From Isochrysis galbana (taxonomy: Eukaryota; Haptophyta; Isochrysidales; Isochrysidaceae), in the NCBI GenBank assembly GCA_018136815.1, contig CM030931.1, positions 11,400,612 to 11,464,611 of the forward strand: a stretch of DNA of 64,000 bases, read 5' to 3'. Numbering within the stretch: position 1 is the stretch's first letter; each line of letters begins with the position of its first letter. The translations under genes and the position numbers were made by a program. Shown here in pieces: positions 20,411-31,374 of the stretch. The notes under the pieces are model-generated. The model saw nothing but the letters and a program-made list of their open reading frames with translations, did no database searches and had not been told where the DNA came from.

Positions 20411-20744
20411 ATCATCGCGATAGCTGTGACCTTTCACCCAACTTTTCTTTTAAATTGCCACGCTTGACGAAACAATACATCGTGCAACCCTTCGCCTCTC
20501 TCTTACGGCTGACTTGATGAGGATGAGTGAACGATCGTCCCCATCTCTAGCCAGCATGTACCCTTGATGAGGAGAGAGAGAGAGAAGAGCAAGTGAACGA
20601 GTACTCTAGGCTCAGCCCAAGAGAAGAAATACGAAAACTAGGGTACAGAGGAGAGAGAGAGAGAGAAGAGCGCTCTCCTCGCCCTTCCGCGGTCTCGCTC
20701 CCCCTGCTGGCTCGCTCATCTCGCCGATCGCGCCCAGCTCGCCG

Positions 20745-23010
20745 ATGGCCACTCTCGCCGGCGCGGCGCTGCTGCTGGGCGCGCACGGCCTGACGACGAT
20801 ACAAGCACCCGCGATGCGCGGTGCTAGTCGATTCTTCCTCGATACCGCCAACGTCGCCGAGTGGGAGTCGCTGCTGCCGCTCGGCATCTTCCACGGTGAG
20901 CGGGTAAGGGGGTAGGGGTGAGGTGGCAACAGACAAATTAGGACGGTCCGAGCAGAGAAAGTGATGCAATGGCCGACTCCCGGCGTTCAATAGCAGCTAC
21001 ACGTCGTGGGCTGTTCTCACATCGCTGAACCTCATCCATGCAGGCGTCACCACAAACCCGGTACTCCTCGAGCGTGCTGGAGTACCATGTACGGTGCCCT
21101 CGTGCCATCGCCTTGCGGACCAGGCCTTCTCTCTCGGCGCAAATGAGTTCATGCTCCAGGCATGGGGAGGGGACAGGAGTTCGCTTGTTGAATCGGGCTT
21201 GGCACTCAGCGAACCTGATCGCGAGCGCATTGTCATCAAGGTCCCGGTAACCTTCGAGGGTACAGCTGCTGCTGCTGAGCTCATAGAGCTCGGGGTGCGC
21301 GTTTGCCTCACGGCTTGCTACGCCAAGCGGCAAGCGCTGGTCGCAGTGGCAGTTGGTGCGGAGTACATTGCACCTTACCTGGGTCGAATGTGCGATGCAC
21401 GCATGGTGAGCATGTCGCCCATGATGTGCGTGCCATGCGGATCTTGCGTCGCACCATCCCAACCTCGGCTGAGGAGCCAAACCAAGCGATCTTCCTCGCC
21501 TGTCAGCACGCTCAGATCCCTGGCTCACCCTCGCCTCGATTCTAGGACGGTATTGCTGAGATTGAGGCGATGCACAAGATTGCACGAGGACTTGGTGGAA
21601 AGACACGTATCTTTGCGGCCTCGATCCGTGATAGTGAGTCACTAGCACGACTTGCTGCAGCAGGTATGATATATTTTGCACGCTGATCCAGACAGGCATC
21701 GACCTGCGATGATTGACGGGACATGCGTCAGGATCATGCACCAAAGCTTGCTCCTACTTGATCATTCTCCACGAGCTCCTCTTCCCATTTTCAGGACTTG
21801 ATTCTTTCACTTTTAGTCCTGCAGTCGCACGAGAGCTGTTTGATGATGTCCTCACAGAGGTAAGGTTTCTCCTCGAGGCACCGGATTCTACCACGGGGGA
21901 AGGTTGCAGGAGATGGAGACCGTTCTTGACCATGGTAATCTTAGGCGCCTCGTGAGGCAGCCGTCCTCTGCAATCTTCCGCTTTCATGCTCCTGTCCACG
22001 CAGGAGGCAGCCGCCGTCTTTGAGGCAGCTGCAGCTGGCGGAAGCGCTCTCCTAGTTCCCCCGAAAGTGGCTGCACCTATCAAAGAAAATCAGGAATCTG
22101 AGAACGAAACGAAAATCAAACGGTTGAGTCCAGAGGAAGAGGCAGTCCTTGCGCTCCCACCCACAATCGAAGAGATGCGACCAGGTATTGTACTTGTTCC
22201 CCACTCTTTGGACGTCTTACAATCCGCGTCTAGAGAGGCGTCGGACCAAAGAGATCTCACCAGACTAGAGGCTCTTTGCATACCCTTGTTCTCGCGTTCT
22301 TCTTTCCGTTCCCGGCGTGATGCATAGTCATTGTTTGTCCAAGGTACCTATAGCTGATGAATGGCCGTCTACACCAACTCGCGACAGGCTCTAATGCGAT
22401 GAAGGCCCGCGCTGCTCTTGCACGACGCGCATTCCCTTCCGCTGTGCTCACGCCTCTGGAGGCAATGTGTCTGCTTGTGGACGAGGACAACGTCCGAGTG
22501 GTAGATGTACGGACTCAGGTACAGATGCTTTGCCGGTTCTCTCTGAATGCCCGCACTGATCGCCCCCCATGTACCACAAGGAGAGGGAATCCCATGATTG
22601 AAAGGAAAGAACGTGAGCGAATTCCTGTTCGCCGCATCGAGACCGCGCTTAGATTTGGTCACTTGCCAACGTGCTATCTCCTCTCCAAAGCACTACAACC
22701 CTTAATTTGCACTCCTTTGCTGTGCTCGTAGGAGGAACGCGCGGGACACGTGATTAATGGGCGTGCCGGCGTCGCCATCCGCGGCGCTGACAGTCTTCCT
22801 CTCAACGCCATGGTCCTCGAGGGCGCCGATGCTGCTGCCGATGCTGCTGCACACGATGGACCGCTGTTGCTCCACTGCAGCAAGGGCCCAAAGTCGCTCG
22901 TGGCGCTGAGCTACCTGGCTCCGCTCGTACCGAGCCAAACACGCGTCTATGTAGTTGATGGTGGCGTAACGGCTTGGGAAGATAACAATCTTCCCGTCGA
23001 GCTCATCTAA
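20745..23010 (+). CDS. Transaldolase/F6P-aldolase-type enzyme fused to a rhodanese domain (7 exons)
   Basis: Exons: 20,745-20,895; 21,044-21,405; 21,546-21,663; 21,795-21,859; 22,004-22,184; 22,388-22,518; 22,732-23,010. All introns are GT-AG with matching phases; product 428 residues. Residues 1-28 are hydrophobic then basic, like a signal or plastid leader. Residues 29-230 are a small (MipB/TalC-type) transaldolase: FFLDTAN, VTTNPVLLERAG, Schiff-base Lys in VIKVPVT, GAEYIAPYLGRMCDA, FAASIRDS, FTFSPAVARELFDD. After a charged linker, residues ~310-428 form a rhodanese: VRVVDVRT, the C-S-K-G-P-K-S active loop in LLLHCSKGPKSL, and VVDGGVTAWEDNNLPV. The fusion depends on the acceptor at 22,387. 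An alternative acceptor at 22,353 would end the aldolase after 305 residues (TAA 22,392) and leave the rhodanese apart. The in-frame join favours fusion. Likely role: sugar-phosphate metabolism plus sulfur transfer, perhaps in the plastid. Confidence 0.8.
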
Positions 23011-23019
23011 CCAAGGTCT

Positions 23020-23845
23020 AACATTGCACTTTGAAACGAGTCGATCGGTCTTGCCCATAAGAGAGGCGCTTGCTGCAAGCAAGCGAGAGAGAAGACGATG
23101 GCACGAGATGAAGTCATTGAAAATGCTGTCGGGCGGTGTTCTAACGCCGCAAGGCGTGTACTTTTTGGGCTGCTTGCTTTACTCACATTCGAATGCAAAA
23201 TCATAGTAACTTGACGTAATGGCATCATTTGATCGTTGGGGCTACAATGTTGCCAAAGCCGATAGATGCTAAATCATCATCGTTGCATCGCTCCGGGCAT
23301 TTTTCGATGGCTGTTCGCACGCAATATATTGCGTAGAACATGGTGCATGGTGCCTACTTCCTAGGTCTTGAGTCTTGAAAGGTGGCGGTGGTTCCGTAGT
23401 CCGTAGGTTTTCTAGTCAAATAGTAAAGTGTAAAACGCTTCGACAGGTGGGGCGGGTGGGCGCGCACGGCGCCTCGGCTCCCATGGCCAGCGAGGCGAGC
23501 GTGGGAGAGGCAGGGGGGGCCAGGGGCTGAGCCCCAGCCTCCACTGCCCCTAACCCCTAAGCTGCCCTTGCTGGCCCTCTAGGAGCCCCCACAGGACGCC
23601 TCTAAGAGCAGGCCAGGGCGCGCGCATGGCGACGCGCCACAAGGACGACGAGGGGTGAGAGTGGAGAGAGGGAGAGGGGGGGTTTTGCAAACCCCCCCCC
23701 CCCCCCCCCGATGGAGTGCGGTGAGAAACAGGCCCCGTTTGCGTTAGCAAACGGGAAGGGGGCGGTTGGCGACAATAGGAGAGAGAAGGGAAAGGGAGTG
23801 ACGCAAGGTCGAGGAGAGTACCCTAAGAGTGGCACAGGTTACTCG
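23020..23845. other. Intergenic repeats and low complexity
   Basis: Bases 23,460-23,640 are a GC-rich interspersed repeat related to 26,330-26,470, 43,440-43,590 and 50,640-50,730 (blocks of CAGGGGGCCAGGGGCTGAGC type with alternating GCGCGCATGG ends). A poly-C tract lies at about 23,693-23,709. No gene. Confidence 0.45.
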
Positions 23846-23847
23846 AG

Positions 23848-24245
23848 TCGCAGTCATTCATTTCTCGAGGACTGCTCACGGCGCGAGCTAGTAAGGGTAA
23901 GGTAAGGGCCGATCTTCTTTGGTGACGAGAGTTCCTCCCTCCCCCGGCCTTCTGGTGACCTGGTGCTTTTTGCCCTGGTGAGTCGCCCGACGTAGGTCGG
24001 TTTGCCTCCCTGGGTTTCCCCCATTGTAACTTGTGGAGATTTAGAATGGGAGCCGGGGGCCTGCGAGGGGGGAGATTTGAAGGGGTGCATAGGTGTATGT
24101 ATCCGTGGCAGCAACATACGCCAAGGCGTACGGGTACGAGCAAGTGCGCGCTGAGCCTGAGGCCGCTGAGTGAGGGTTGTCGTGTTAGTACCGGGCTAGC
24201 TGGGAGTAGTGGTACTAATGCTCAGTTATATTATTATTGTTCCCG
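23848..24245 (+). repeat. Interspersed family A, long copy
   Basis: Starts GCAGTCATTCATTTCTCGAG, contains GGGAGCCGGGGGCCTGCGAG and GGGTGCATAGGTGTATGTAT, and ends AGTAGTGGTACTAATGCTCA with a TTATTATT tail. A second full copy is at 46,499-46,845, a reversed partial at 34,436-34,600, and a 3' end at 1,258. One-sided A/T-rich tails and 5'-truncated copies suggest a SINE-like or LINE-3'-end element. No ORF. Confidence 0.75.
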
Positions 24246-24450
24246 AGGTATTGCTCGCATTCTTCCACCATGAAGGAGGTTGGCTAAGCCGGCTCGCTTT
24301 TTATGTATGTAAAAGTTGTGTATATCGGCGCGTTGCAGTCGATCTTACTCTTGCTCGCCATAGCCATAGCGCCATAGGTCCGCCGCATCTTTGTCGCATT
24401 CGCGAATCGACACTCGTTAGTTAGGCTTCTCTCTTCTCTTCGTCGTTCGG

Positions 24451-24724
24451 CATTTATCGTTATAATTCTCTCGTTCTCGTTCTCGGTCAAAAGCTTCGCT
24501 TGGATGCATGAGCCTGATTGCCCCCAGAAGCAGATAAGGATAAAGAAGCGCAGGGAAGATAGCAAATTTAACCTATTTGCGAGGCGCCTGGGAGGAAGAA
24601 AGGTGGGGATATTTCCCTTCTCTTTCGAGAGAAAGAGAGAGGGCGCTCCACAACCCACGATCCCATGCATCCAAGCGAAGCTTTTGACCGAGAACGAGAA
24701 CGAGAGCATTATAACGATAAATGC
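24451..24724. mobile_element. Fold-back element, 60-bp inverted arms
   Basis: Arms 24,451-24,510 and 24,664-24,724 are inverted copies containing TCGGTCAAAAGCTTCGCTTG. The central part (24,558-24,680) and one arm recur at 26,087-26,260, together with flanking text (AGTGTCGACTCGCGAATGCG) that is inverted there relative to 24,390-24,420. This looks like a non-autonomous transposon with long inverted ends. No coding content. Confidence 0.75.
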
Positions 24725-24739
24725 CAACTATCGTTATAA

Positions 24740-25440
24740 ACGATAGGGTCATGGAGCGCGCCACGCTCCCACCCTCTCCCGCCGCCCACCCCGCCGCGCC
24801 GACCGACCACGACATGACAGACGCTGCGCAGCCGCAGCGCCCTCCAGCCAGGGCCATGCCAGCCCAGGTGCCCGCGAGCCACGGCCCGAGCCGAGCCCAC
24901 ACAGCCACAACGACAGAACACAACCCAACAACACACAACACACAAGCACAGCCAGGCCAGCACAAGCGAACCAGCGCACAGCCAGATCCACAACGCGAAA
25001 CCTCCCATAGGGAAAGCCTCCGGGCTGGGCCCCTACAACGCCACGGCACTGACCACGTGCGCAAGCACGAGGCACAGGCCCGGCCGGTCGAACAGACCAC
25101 CAGCAACATACAACTGCATCCATGCAACAACAACTGCATGGCCCAACACACCGAGAAGCCCATAGGGACACATGGCCAAGCAGAAACATGTGGAAGGCGT
25201 GCCACTGGGGGGACCCGGGGCCACCAAGACCTTCTGGAGGCGCCTCGCTGACAAAATAGACAAGAAAGTCTCCGCCCTCGGACCGATAATCGCAAACCTA
25301 TCGCCTGCCGCCGGCTTCGCCCCTTCCTCATTGCCCTCAGGCCCTATGGGCCACTCCAATTCGTCAATCTTGGGGTTATTGGGGTATATCAGGTTGTTCC
25401 ATATCGGTTGCGAGATGAGCAACTAAGTTTATACTTAGTT
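24740..25440 (+). mobile_element. Family B retroelement-like copy
   Basis: Begins ATGGAGCGCGCCACGCTCCC beside the palindrome ACTATCGTTATAAACGATAG. The frame from 24,751 runs to 25,251 and encodes a Pro/Thr/Gln-rich protein start. It matches the start of the better 49,171 copy only in composition and in its first residues (MERA). Bases 25,318-25,370 (CCCTCAGGCCCTATGGGCCA) are found inverted near 49,070. The copy ends near a perfect palindrome, AACTAAGTTTATACTTAGTT, at 25,421-25,440. Truncated or diverged. Confidence 0.5.
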
Positions 25441-27390
25441 CGCCCATCGGGGGGCACGAGCGCCCCCCTCTCTCCACTCCTCCCCTGCCATGGGGGAGGA
25501 ACCACCCGCTCTCCTGGCACGCCTGATGGCCTGCCAGGAGCACACTACGCCCTGCTGACCCATCCCTCTCCCCACAGGCACGCCTGATTCGCCCGCCCTG
25601 GCCTGTCGTGGCCAGCCCATCCCTCTGACCAGCCCCTCCTCCCCCTGGGCCCCCCTGATCAGGACCCGGAGAGGCGAAACATTAGAGGTACGAAATGAAA
25701 CGCGAACGGGAGTGACAGAAGTATCGAGAAGCGAAAGGGGTGGCGGTCCAGGCCGCCGAGGAACCGAGGAATCGAGATGTCAACGAAGCATATGGCGGCG
25801 GCCTCGCCTATTCCCTAACGGCGGTTGCGGCCGAGAACTCGACTGAAATCAAACCCAAACACTCCGGCCAGACGACGACGGACGACGATCAGAAGGCGAT
25901 CTGTCGGCGATCCCGTCTGGAAGGGGAATCGCACCATAACGGAAACGAGGGGCAATCCTGCCGCACAAGATTCCAAAAGACTTACCGAATAAGACGAGAG
26001 AAGTGCGGTGTGCCTAAGGGGGAGATGCGATGAGATTGCAAATTAAACCTGATTGCAATCACTGAAGTAGATAGAGAAACGCGGAGAAGATAGCGAATTA
26101 AACCTATTTGCGAGGCGCCTAGGAGGGAGAAAGGTGGGGAAACTTCCCTTCTCTTTCGAGAGAAAGAGAGAGAACGCTCCACAACCCAAGACCCTATGCG
26201 TCCAAGCGAAGCTTTTTGACCGAGAACGAGAACGAGAGAATTATAACGATAAATGCCGAACGACGAAGAGAAGAGAGAAGCCTAACGAGTGTCGACTCGC
26301 GAATGCGACAGGGGTTCGGGCACAAAACCTTTACCAGGCCCTAGCGAGGGAGAGGCAGCAGGGGCCAGGGCCAAGCCCCAGCCTCACCTACCTGCCCCCT
26401 GAGCTGTGCTCTCAGGCCCCTGCAGGCCACCTGGGGACCTGAAGAGGGGCCGCAGGCGCGCGCCATGGCCATGGGCCCCCGCCGCAGGGAAGAGAGGAGG
26501 AAAAGGGAAGAGGGAGGGGAGAGGGGAGCGGCAGCTCTCCCCTCCGGTGTTTACGCGTCTTCTCGACCTATTTGGGTAAGAGAAGACGGGGGCGCCAGAG
26601 CCAGGAGGGAAGGGCCGCGGCTCGCCGCGGCCCTTCGCTCGGGCGAGGGAGATTAGCGCTCTAGGCCCCTAAACTCACGAGTGCCCCCCCCCCCCCTGCG
26701 TTGTTTTACCCGAAAGGGATTTTCCCCCAGCGTGGCCTCGAGGAGAGGGTGTGCTGGGGTGCGCAGGGCCGGTGCCGGTGCTTGCACTGGGGGGAGGACA
26801 AATATCGAGGGGAGGGGGCAGTGCCCCTTCCCCCCGGTACCACTCGGACACCTGGCTCGTCAGGCATGGCGGGATTCCGGGACTGGGACTGGAAAGTTGT
26901 GTCCAATTAGCTAGTGGGGTTGGCTAGGATAAAACATTAATATTTTAATCGGTTGCGAGATGAGCGGCCGAAAGGCAGGATAAGGGTGGAAGCGGAGGAA
27001 ACGGGCGCGGCTACAGAGGAACTGACGCAAGGCCGCGCGCGTGGTGGGAGTGTAAGATTTTTAGCAATGTCATATATATTCGCTTGAGGCCGCCATCGGT
27101 GTATCCCGTATTGTTTACCTCGATACTACACCGGGAATCTCCTCAGAAGATTTGAAGGAGACTGCTGTACGCAACGAAACGGCCATTGGAAACGCGCGGG
27201 GCAAAAGATGAGCTTCAGTGTCGCGCCAAATAAATGCGTTGCTTACATCACCGCGCTCAAAGAGACCCATGACGCTTGATGTAACTTTCTTTTCTCCTGT
27301 GGATCACGATAGGTTGGGGCAATTGAGTGAGTGGTCGTGAGAGTGCCTCCCAAGTAGAATTGGACAAAGATTCTTTTGCGCGCACGTAGT
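25441..27390. other. Repeat field between family B copy and next ORF
   Basis: Contains the second fold-back family copy (26,087-26,300), a GC-rich repeat (26,330-26,470), a low-complexity stretch with a poly-C tract (26,684-26,696) and an inverted copy of 13,921-14,012 at 26,816-26,925. Bases 26,975-27,060 resemble 12,880-12,960. No supported gene. Confidence 0.45.
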
Positions 27391-27394
27391 AGTG

Positions 27395-28192
27395 CTACCT
27401 GTGCCGAGACATGGACGGCAGTGTGGTACGGCAAGGGGTATCCCTGATGCTTGGCGCCCCATGCCATTTGGTCATAAGGGTTCGCAGTCCATGCAGTCTT
27501 CGGCCCACACACCTCTGTCTCCAGGATTTTGCTCTAGGATGAATCTGAGTAGCTGGAGCCTCGTCGCTACTCATGTAACCATCGGGCGAGGTGGAGCCAG
27601 CAGATAGCGATAGTCCATCAGATCCTCGCTCGTCTGCCGGATCCTTGCCCATCTCATCCATTCTCGAGTGACGCGAACGTGACCGCAGGCGTGCAACAAA
27701 AACCACGGCAGCCACCCCCGCATGAATCTGTGGCGATGCACGCTGAACGCCTTGAAAACGCGCCAGTACATGTGCTTTGCGCTTCTGTGACCATGATTGC
27801 CTGCGCTGTAGCTGTTCCTCCCGTTGTCGTTGCTCTTCTCGTACCTGCTGGTAAGTTTTGAGGTGGAGTCTGGCGACCGGCTTTGGGCTGTTACCAGATT
27901 GCTGAGCCACGGTCTCTGAGCCATGCGACGACCGCGACGCACGGATCATCTTGGCTGCGAAGGAGGTGGCGAGCAGCGCAACCTCCACCTCCATCGAGCG
28001 CATGCCTGCACGTGCTTTGATGTGCTCCGCCCGCTTGCTCGCAGCCCAGTGCGCCTGTTGCTCGCGTGACATTTTTGCCCGTTCGTCGGGGTTGTGATAT
28101 AACTCATTGATTAGGTCTTGCTCCGCTGGTGCGAGAGGGGCGAGCACGCCGTGCTTGCGTAGAAAGAGCTCTTTCGACTTGCGCCGGCTCAT
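27395..28192 (-). CDS. Basic, glutamine-rich protein of unknown function
   Basis: The frame starts at the ATG at 28,192 (MSRRKSKELFLRKHGVLAPL) and encodes 265 residues. The N-terminal half is helical and basic (INELYHNPDERAKMSREQQA, then QQVREEQRQREEQLQRRQSW), with no recognised family. The C-terminal part is low complexity, and its frame is less convincing; an unseen intron could replace it (a GTACGA donor-like site lies near 27,844). The first 100 residues look genuinely coding, and a nuclear or ribosome-associated role would suit the basic helices, but this is a guess. It lies between repeat fields. Confidence 0.45.
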   Translation of the reverse strand: MSRRKSKELFLRKHGVLAPLAPAEQDLINELYHNPDERAKMSREQQAHWAASKRAEHIKARAGMRSMEVEVALLATSFAAKMIRASRSSHGSETVAQQSGNSPKPVARLHLKTYQQVREEQRQREEQLQRRQSWSQKRKAHVLARFQGVQRASPQIHAGVAAVVFVARLRSRSRHSRMDEMGKDPADERGSDGLSLSAGSTSPDGYMSSDEAPATQIHPRAKSWRQRCVGRRLHGLRTLMTKWHGAPSIRDTPCRTTLPSMSRHR

Positions 28193-28263
28193 CTCGCTCC
28201 TGCGCGTCGAGACGGGCGGCGCACACGAGATCCTGAAATCACTAATGAAATTATTATTTGTAG

Positions 28264-28525
28264 GGCCTGGCCCATACAGGAAAAGGTAGCGGCCAGTTGG
28301 GGCGGGATCAAGCTCGAAGACTCCCTCGTGGACGACAACAACTTTCGCGATGCGGTAGCGCTGACAGCAAAGTGCGGCTCAAAGGATTTGCTCATCGGCG
28401 CGGAGCTCCGATTGCCGGCTCGGAAACACTTTACACAACAACTGCTCCCGGCGCTCGATACCAAGCTCGACGCGGGCATCAGGCATCAGGCACAAAGTGC
28501 AGAGTGCAGAGCTTGCCCGAGATGA
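28264..28525 (+). other. Orphan exon-like segment
   Basis: Follows an acceptor-like TTATTATTTGTAG and reads SWGGIKLEDSLVDDNNFRDA, then VALTAKCGSKDLLIGAELRL, to a stop at 28,523. The protein text looks coding, but there is no upstream exon on this strand before the divergent gene at 28,192. It may be a captured or stranded last exon. Family unknown. Confidence 0.35.
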
Positions 28526-29400
28526 CGGGCGTCACAATAATTTTGATGGCTGGACGAATGTCCAGAGCAAACCAATCATAAACGCCTTTATTTATTGGCT
28601 GCTCAGGATACTTCTGGAGCAACCAAGGATGCAACATACAACATACATCAAGAACTTCATCATCGATCACATTCGGGGCTTTGGCGAATGTCGCGTTCCG
28701 TCAAATATGGGATATCACTCAAATGAGCCATCAAATGTCCACAGTCGTTTACACCAATATTCATATACTCTCATCCGAATACCAAACTTTTATTTATACC
28801 CACGGTGGACACATCTCTTCTTCAGAACGCGCCGCGAAGGCGCGCGACCAGTAGGGAGTAGGGCGGTCAAACAGTGTTTTTTATTAGGATTAGGATTAGG
28901 GGTGAAAAATGACCATCTCAGAATTGAGGAAATTTGAGGATTTTTTTCGGTAGAAAGTTCCCAATACACCCAACTAGCACATATCCGGGGCCCATTAGGA
29001 CTCGGACCCCCCACCTTGGCCCCCCACAACAAAACGTAATCGTAATCAAAAAAAGACAGAAGACGCTAAAATCGCAAAAGCAAAAGCTTGAAAAGCTCAC
29101 AGCTTCAAGTTGGGATGGTTGCATTCTTCAACTCGGGCAGCGGACATGGTTGCATTCTTCAATCCGAGCGGGTTGATCGTCCAAGTCGAGGCGCAAAAAT
29201 AGACGGGAGGAGTGGAATAGCTCGGGGTCGATGTAAGATGTAAGTCATTCTTCAAGATGAGCTACCTTGGAGCGAATCGCACCATTTCTTGGCGAAGATT
29301 TTGGTGGCGGCAGGTGGCCCCCCCTGGAGTTTTTTTATTGGGCATCGCGCCACGGTCAAAAAATGCAGCCCAACCCTAACTAGTATAGTTAAAAAGCCCC

Positions 29401-30460
29401 TGTTTGACCCCAGATGGGACAATAGGCTTCTAATAGGTTCTATTAAGCGGATAAAGGTACCCAGCTTTCTAGGACCAGTCCTAGAAACTAGGACGGACTT
29501 TGCTAGGTGAGAACATGAGCATACCATGTTATTTTGTCCCAAACCTTGGCTATTGAGTTACCACATGCATGTCCTCATTAAATGTTCCAAGTGTACCTAG
29601 GCACCATTCCCTCAGCAACACCAAGTTTTGTGACGCGTCTGCGGGTCACCTGGTCGGAATTGCTGCTTGTCCTAGAAACGGGAGAAATGGCTGATACCAC
29701 CCAATGGGGAGCTCTTCTACCCATGGTCCCCAGGAGATGAAATGTTGCTTTGACTGCCCTCTTTGAGACCTTCAGTGACCACCAAGCTTGGTTTTGTCAT
29801 CTAAGTGTCCAATCCGCTAGCCTACTGCTCCAAAAGGTCTAAAATAAAACTCCTCTGGTGCGAGCGGACGCCCGAGTGCAGCACCGCATGCTGAATGTGG
29901 TAGCAAAAGTAAGCAAAGACAAGCTCCGCAGAGTTGGTCATGGGGAGAGCTAAGGTTGAATGGGTTGTGGAGATGGTTTGCTCCAGGTGATGGGATGTCT
30001 CATAAGCTCACCATGGGCTACAATGGAGGCATGATCGGCAGAGTCCTAGAAATCCAAGAATTTCTAGGACGTGGTCCTAGTTTCTAGGACGGAATTTTTT
30101 GTCCGTAAGAGGTCAAGAGGCCTACCAGACCTGTTACCTGTTAATAGGTAATAGGTAAAAAAAAACCTTTCAATATTCTCGCCTCGCGCGTGGCTATAGG
30201 CCTATACTATAGGTACCGCTATCGTAGCCACGCCCAAATCATCTCGGATCCCTTCCTCTCCCTAGTAACTTAGCTCAGAAGTCAGAAGCCAATCATATTC
30301 ATAATATACATCACATACTCATACATCTATAATATTAGTAAAATGAGTTTTATTTTGACCTGTTACGGACCTATTGCGACCTGTCAATAGGTCCTCTTAA
30401 TAGGAAGAGGCCCCCGAAACCTGTTGACCTTGTACCTGTTGTCCCATCCGGGTGTTTGAC
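29401..30460. mobile_element. MITE C copy 1 with 8-bp target duplication, split by MITE D
   Basis: Ends CCCAGATGGGACAATAGG (29,409) and inverse of CCCGGATGGGACAACAGG (30,452). It is flanked by TGTTTGAC at 29,401-29,408 and 30,453-30,460. MITE D interrupts it at 29,447/30,106. Removing D leaves about 380 bp, matching the intact copy at 57,845-58,226 almost base for base. An 8-bp duplication suggests hAT-like transposition. Confidence 0.9.
29444..30109. mobile_element. MITE D copy 1 with 4-bp target duplication
   Basis: The element spans 29,448-30,105 (658 bp). Ends CGGATAAAGG and inverse of CGGACAAAAAA, flanked by TAAG on both sides. Subterminal palindromes (CTAGGACCAGTCCTAG; TCCTAGTTTCTAGGA) lie at both ends. 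The reverse-oriented copy at 56,902-57,571 is flanked by CCAG, so a 4-bp duplication is consistent. No ORF of note; superfamily not assigned. Confidence 0.85.
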
Positions 30461-30469
30461 CGCCCTACG

Positions 30470-31160
30470 ACCACAGCTTGCCGGCTGATCCTGCGACGGG
30501 ACGACGGGACGGCTAGCGGGCCTGCCGACCTTGGCGAAGATGGCGCGACAGTACTTGGGCCGCCGTGCTAGCTCGGCGGGTGTTGAGCACATGTTCTCGA
30601 AGGCCGGCCACCTGCACCCTGCACAATGATTTAAAGGCCTCTCAGCAAAGCTCAAAGCGACGAGACGCTCGAGCATGCTCTTAGCTGCAGTGAATTACTA
30701 CTGAACGCCGCCGCCCTGAGCTTGTTTTGGCCTGTTGTCATCCGCGCGCCTGAGCTTGTTTCGGCCTGCTGTCATCTGTCTGTCTCCGCTGTACGCACAC
30801 GCACACACGCGCGCGCGCTTAGAGGTTAGAGGCAACTATCTAGTAATTAATAAGGTTTTGGCCGATTGCTAACTGGTTAGATGTAGATAGCGCCTCGGCG
30901 CTATCTTGTTAGATATAGATAGTGAAAATGCCGTCTAGATGGGTGAATATCTAGATATCTAGCTATCTAGTTCCACGACTAGCAGGGACTGGGACTGTAG
31001 TGCTGCGAAGCGCAAACCAATAACCAAAACGCAAAACCAAGAAACCAAGAGGCAAGAGGAGAGAGAAATTTGAAATTTTGTCCAAAATTTAGAAGGATGG
31101 ATGCCAAAATACCAAAGAAAATTTGGGTGAGACGAGCGCGAAAGTCTTGGAATTGCCAAA
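30470..31160. other. Spacer, no gene seen
   Basis: Contains a repeated pair of phrases near 30,720-30,770 (GAGCTTGTTT(T/C)GGCCTG), a CACACGCG/GCGC stretch, and TAGATATCTAG-type AT-rich text at 30,830-30,970. Nothing coding stands out. Confidence 0.4.
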
Positions 31161-31164
31161 GCGC

Positions 31165-31260
31165 ACACCCCCATCGCGGGGTAGGGGCTCCGTTGCCGAT
31201 GAGGCAAGGTTCCTCAGCACTAGGATTTAACGAGGACAACAAGAAAACTCCGACTGACCC
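31165..31260 (-). repeat. Solo LTR-like piece shared with the copia relic
   Basis: ATCGCGGGGTAGGGGCTCCG through GAGAAAACTC-type text matches 45,127-45,222 over about 90 bp with a handful of changes. The 45-kb copy stands right after a purine tract downstream of a Ty1/copia RNase H, so this is probably a solo LTR or fragment of the same short-LTR family. Confidence 0.55.
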
Positions 31261-31374
31261 CCAGATATTTTGGCCGTCCGTCCGCCGGCTGCGCTCGGGG
31301 GAGGAGGCCCGCAGGGTGGCTGGCGTGGGCGCGAGGCGTGCGAGCTTTGGCTGGCAACGAGGTGGCGGCGGCTG

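Larger units (their letters stand above)
28859..30467. mobile_element. TIR element E1 (TA-flanked, GGGCGGTCAAACA ends), hosting nested MITEs
   Basis: The ends at 28,861 (GGGCGGTCAAACAGTG) and 30,465 (inverse of GGGCGGTCAAACA) are inverted copies flanked by TA. Without its insert the element is about 555 bp. MITE C sits near its right end (29,409-30,452) and MITE D sits inside MITE C. TA duplications point to a Tc1/mariner-like (Stowaway-style) non-autonomous element. Related ends occur at 2,566, 39,474, 61,210 and 63,295. No ORF of note. Confidence 0.8.

Noticed and set aside
21406-21545. Reading through the second intron of the transaldolase gene
   Set aside because: The direct frame loses similarity to the family, while the GTGAGC...TCTAG splice restores the catalytic-domain order in phase.
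24573-25331. 252-codon minus-strand frame rich in Cys/Val/Trp
   Set aside because: Antisense of the family B frame; repeated at the left edge of the window only because the repeat itself is repeated.
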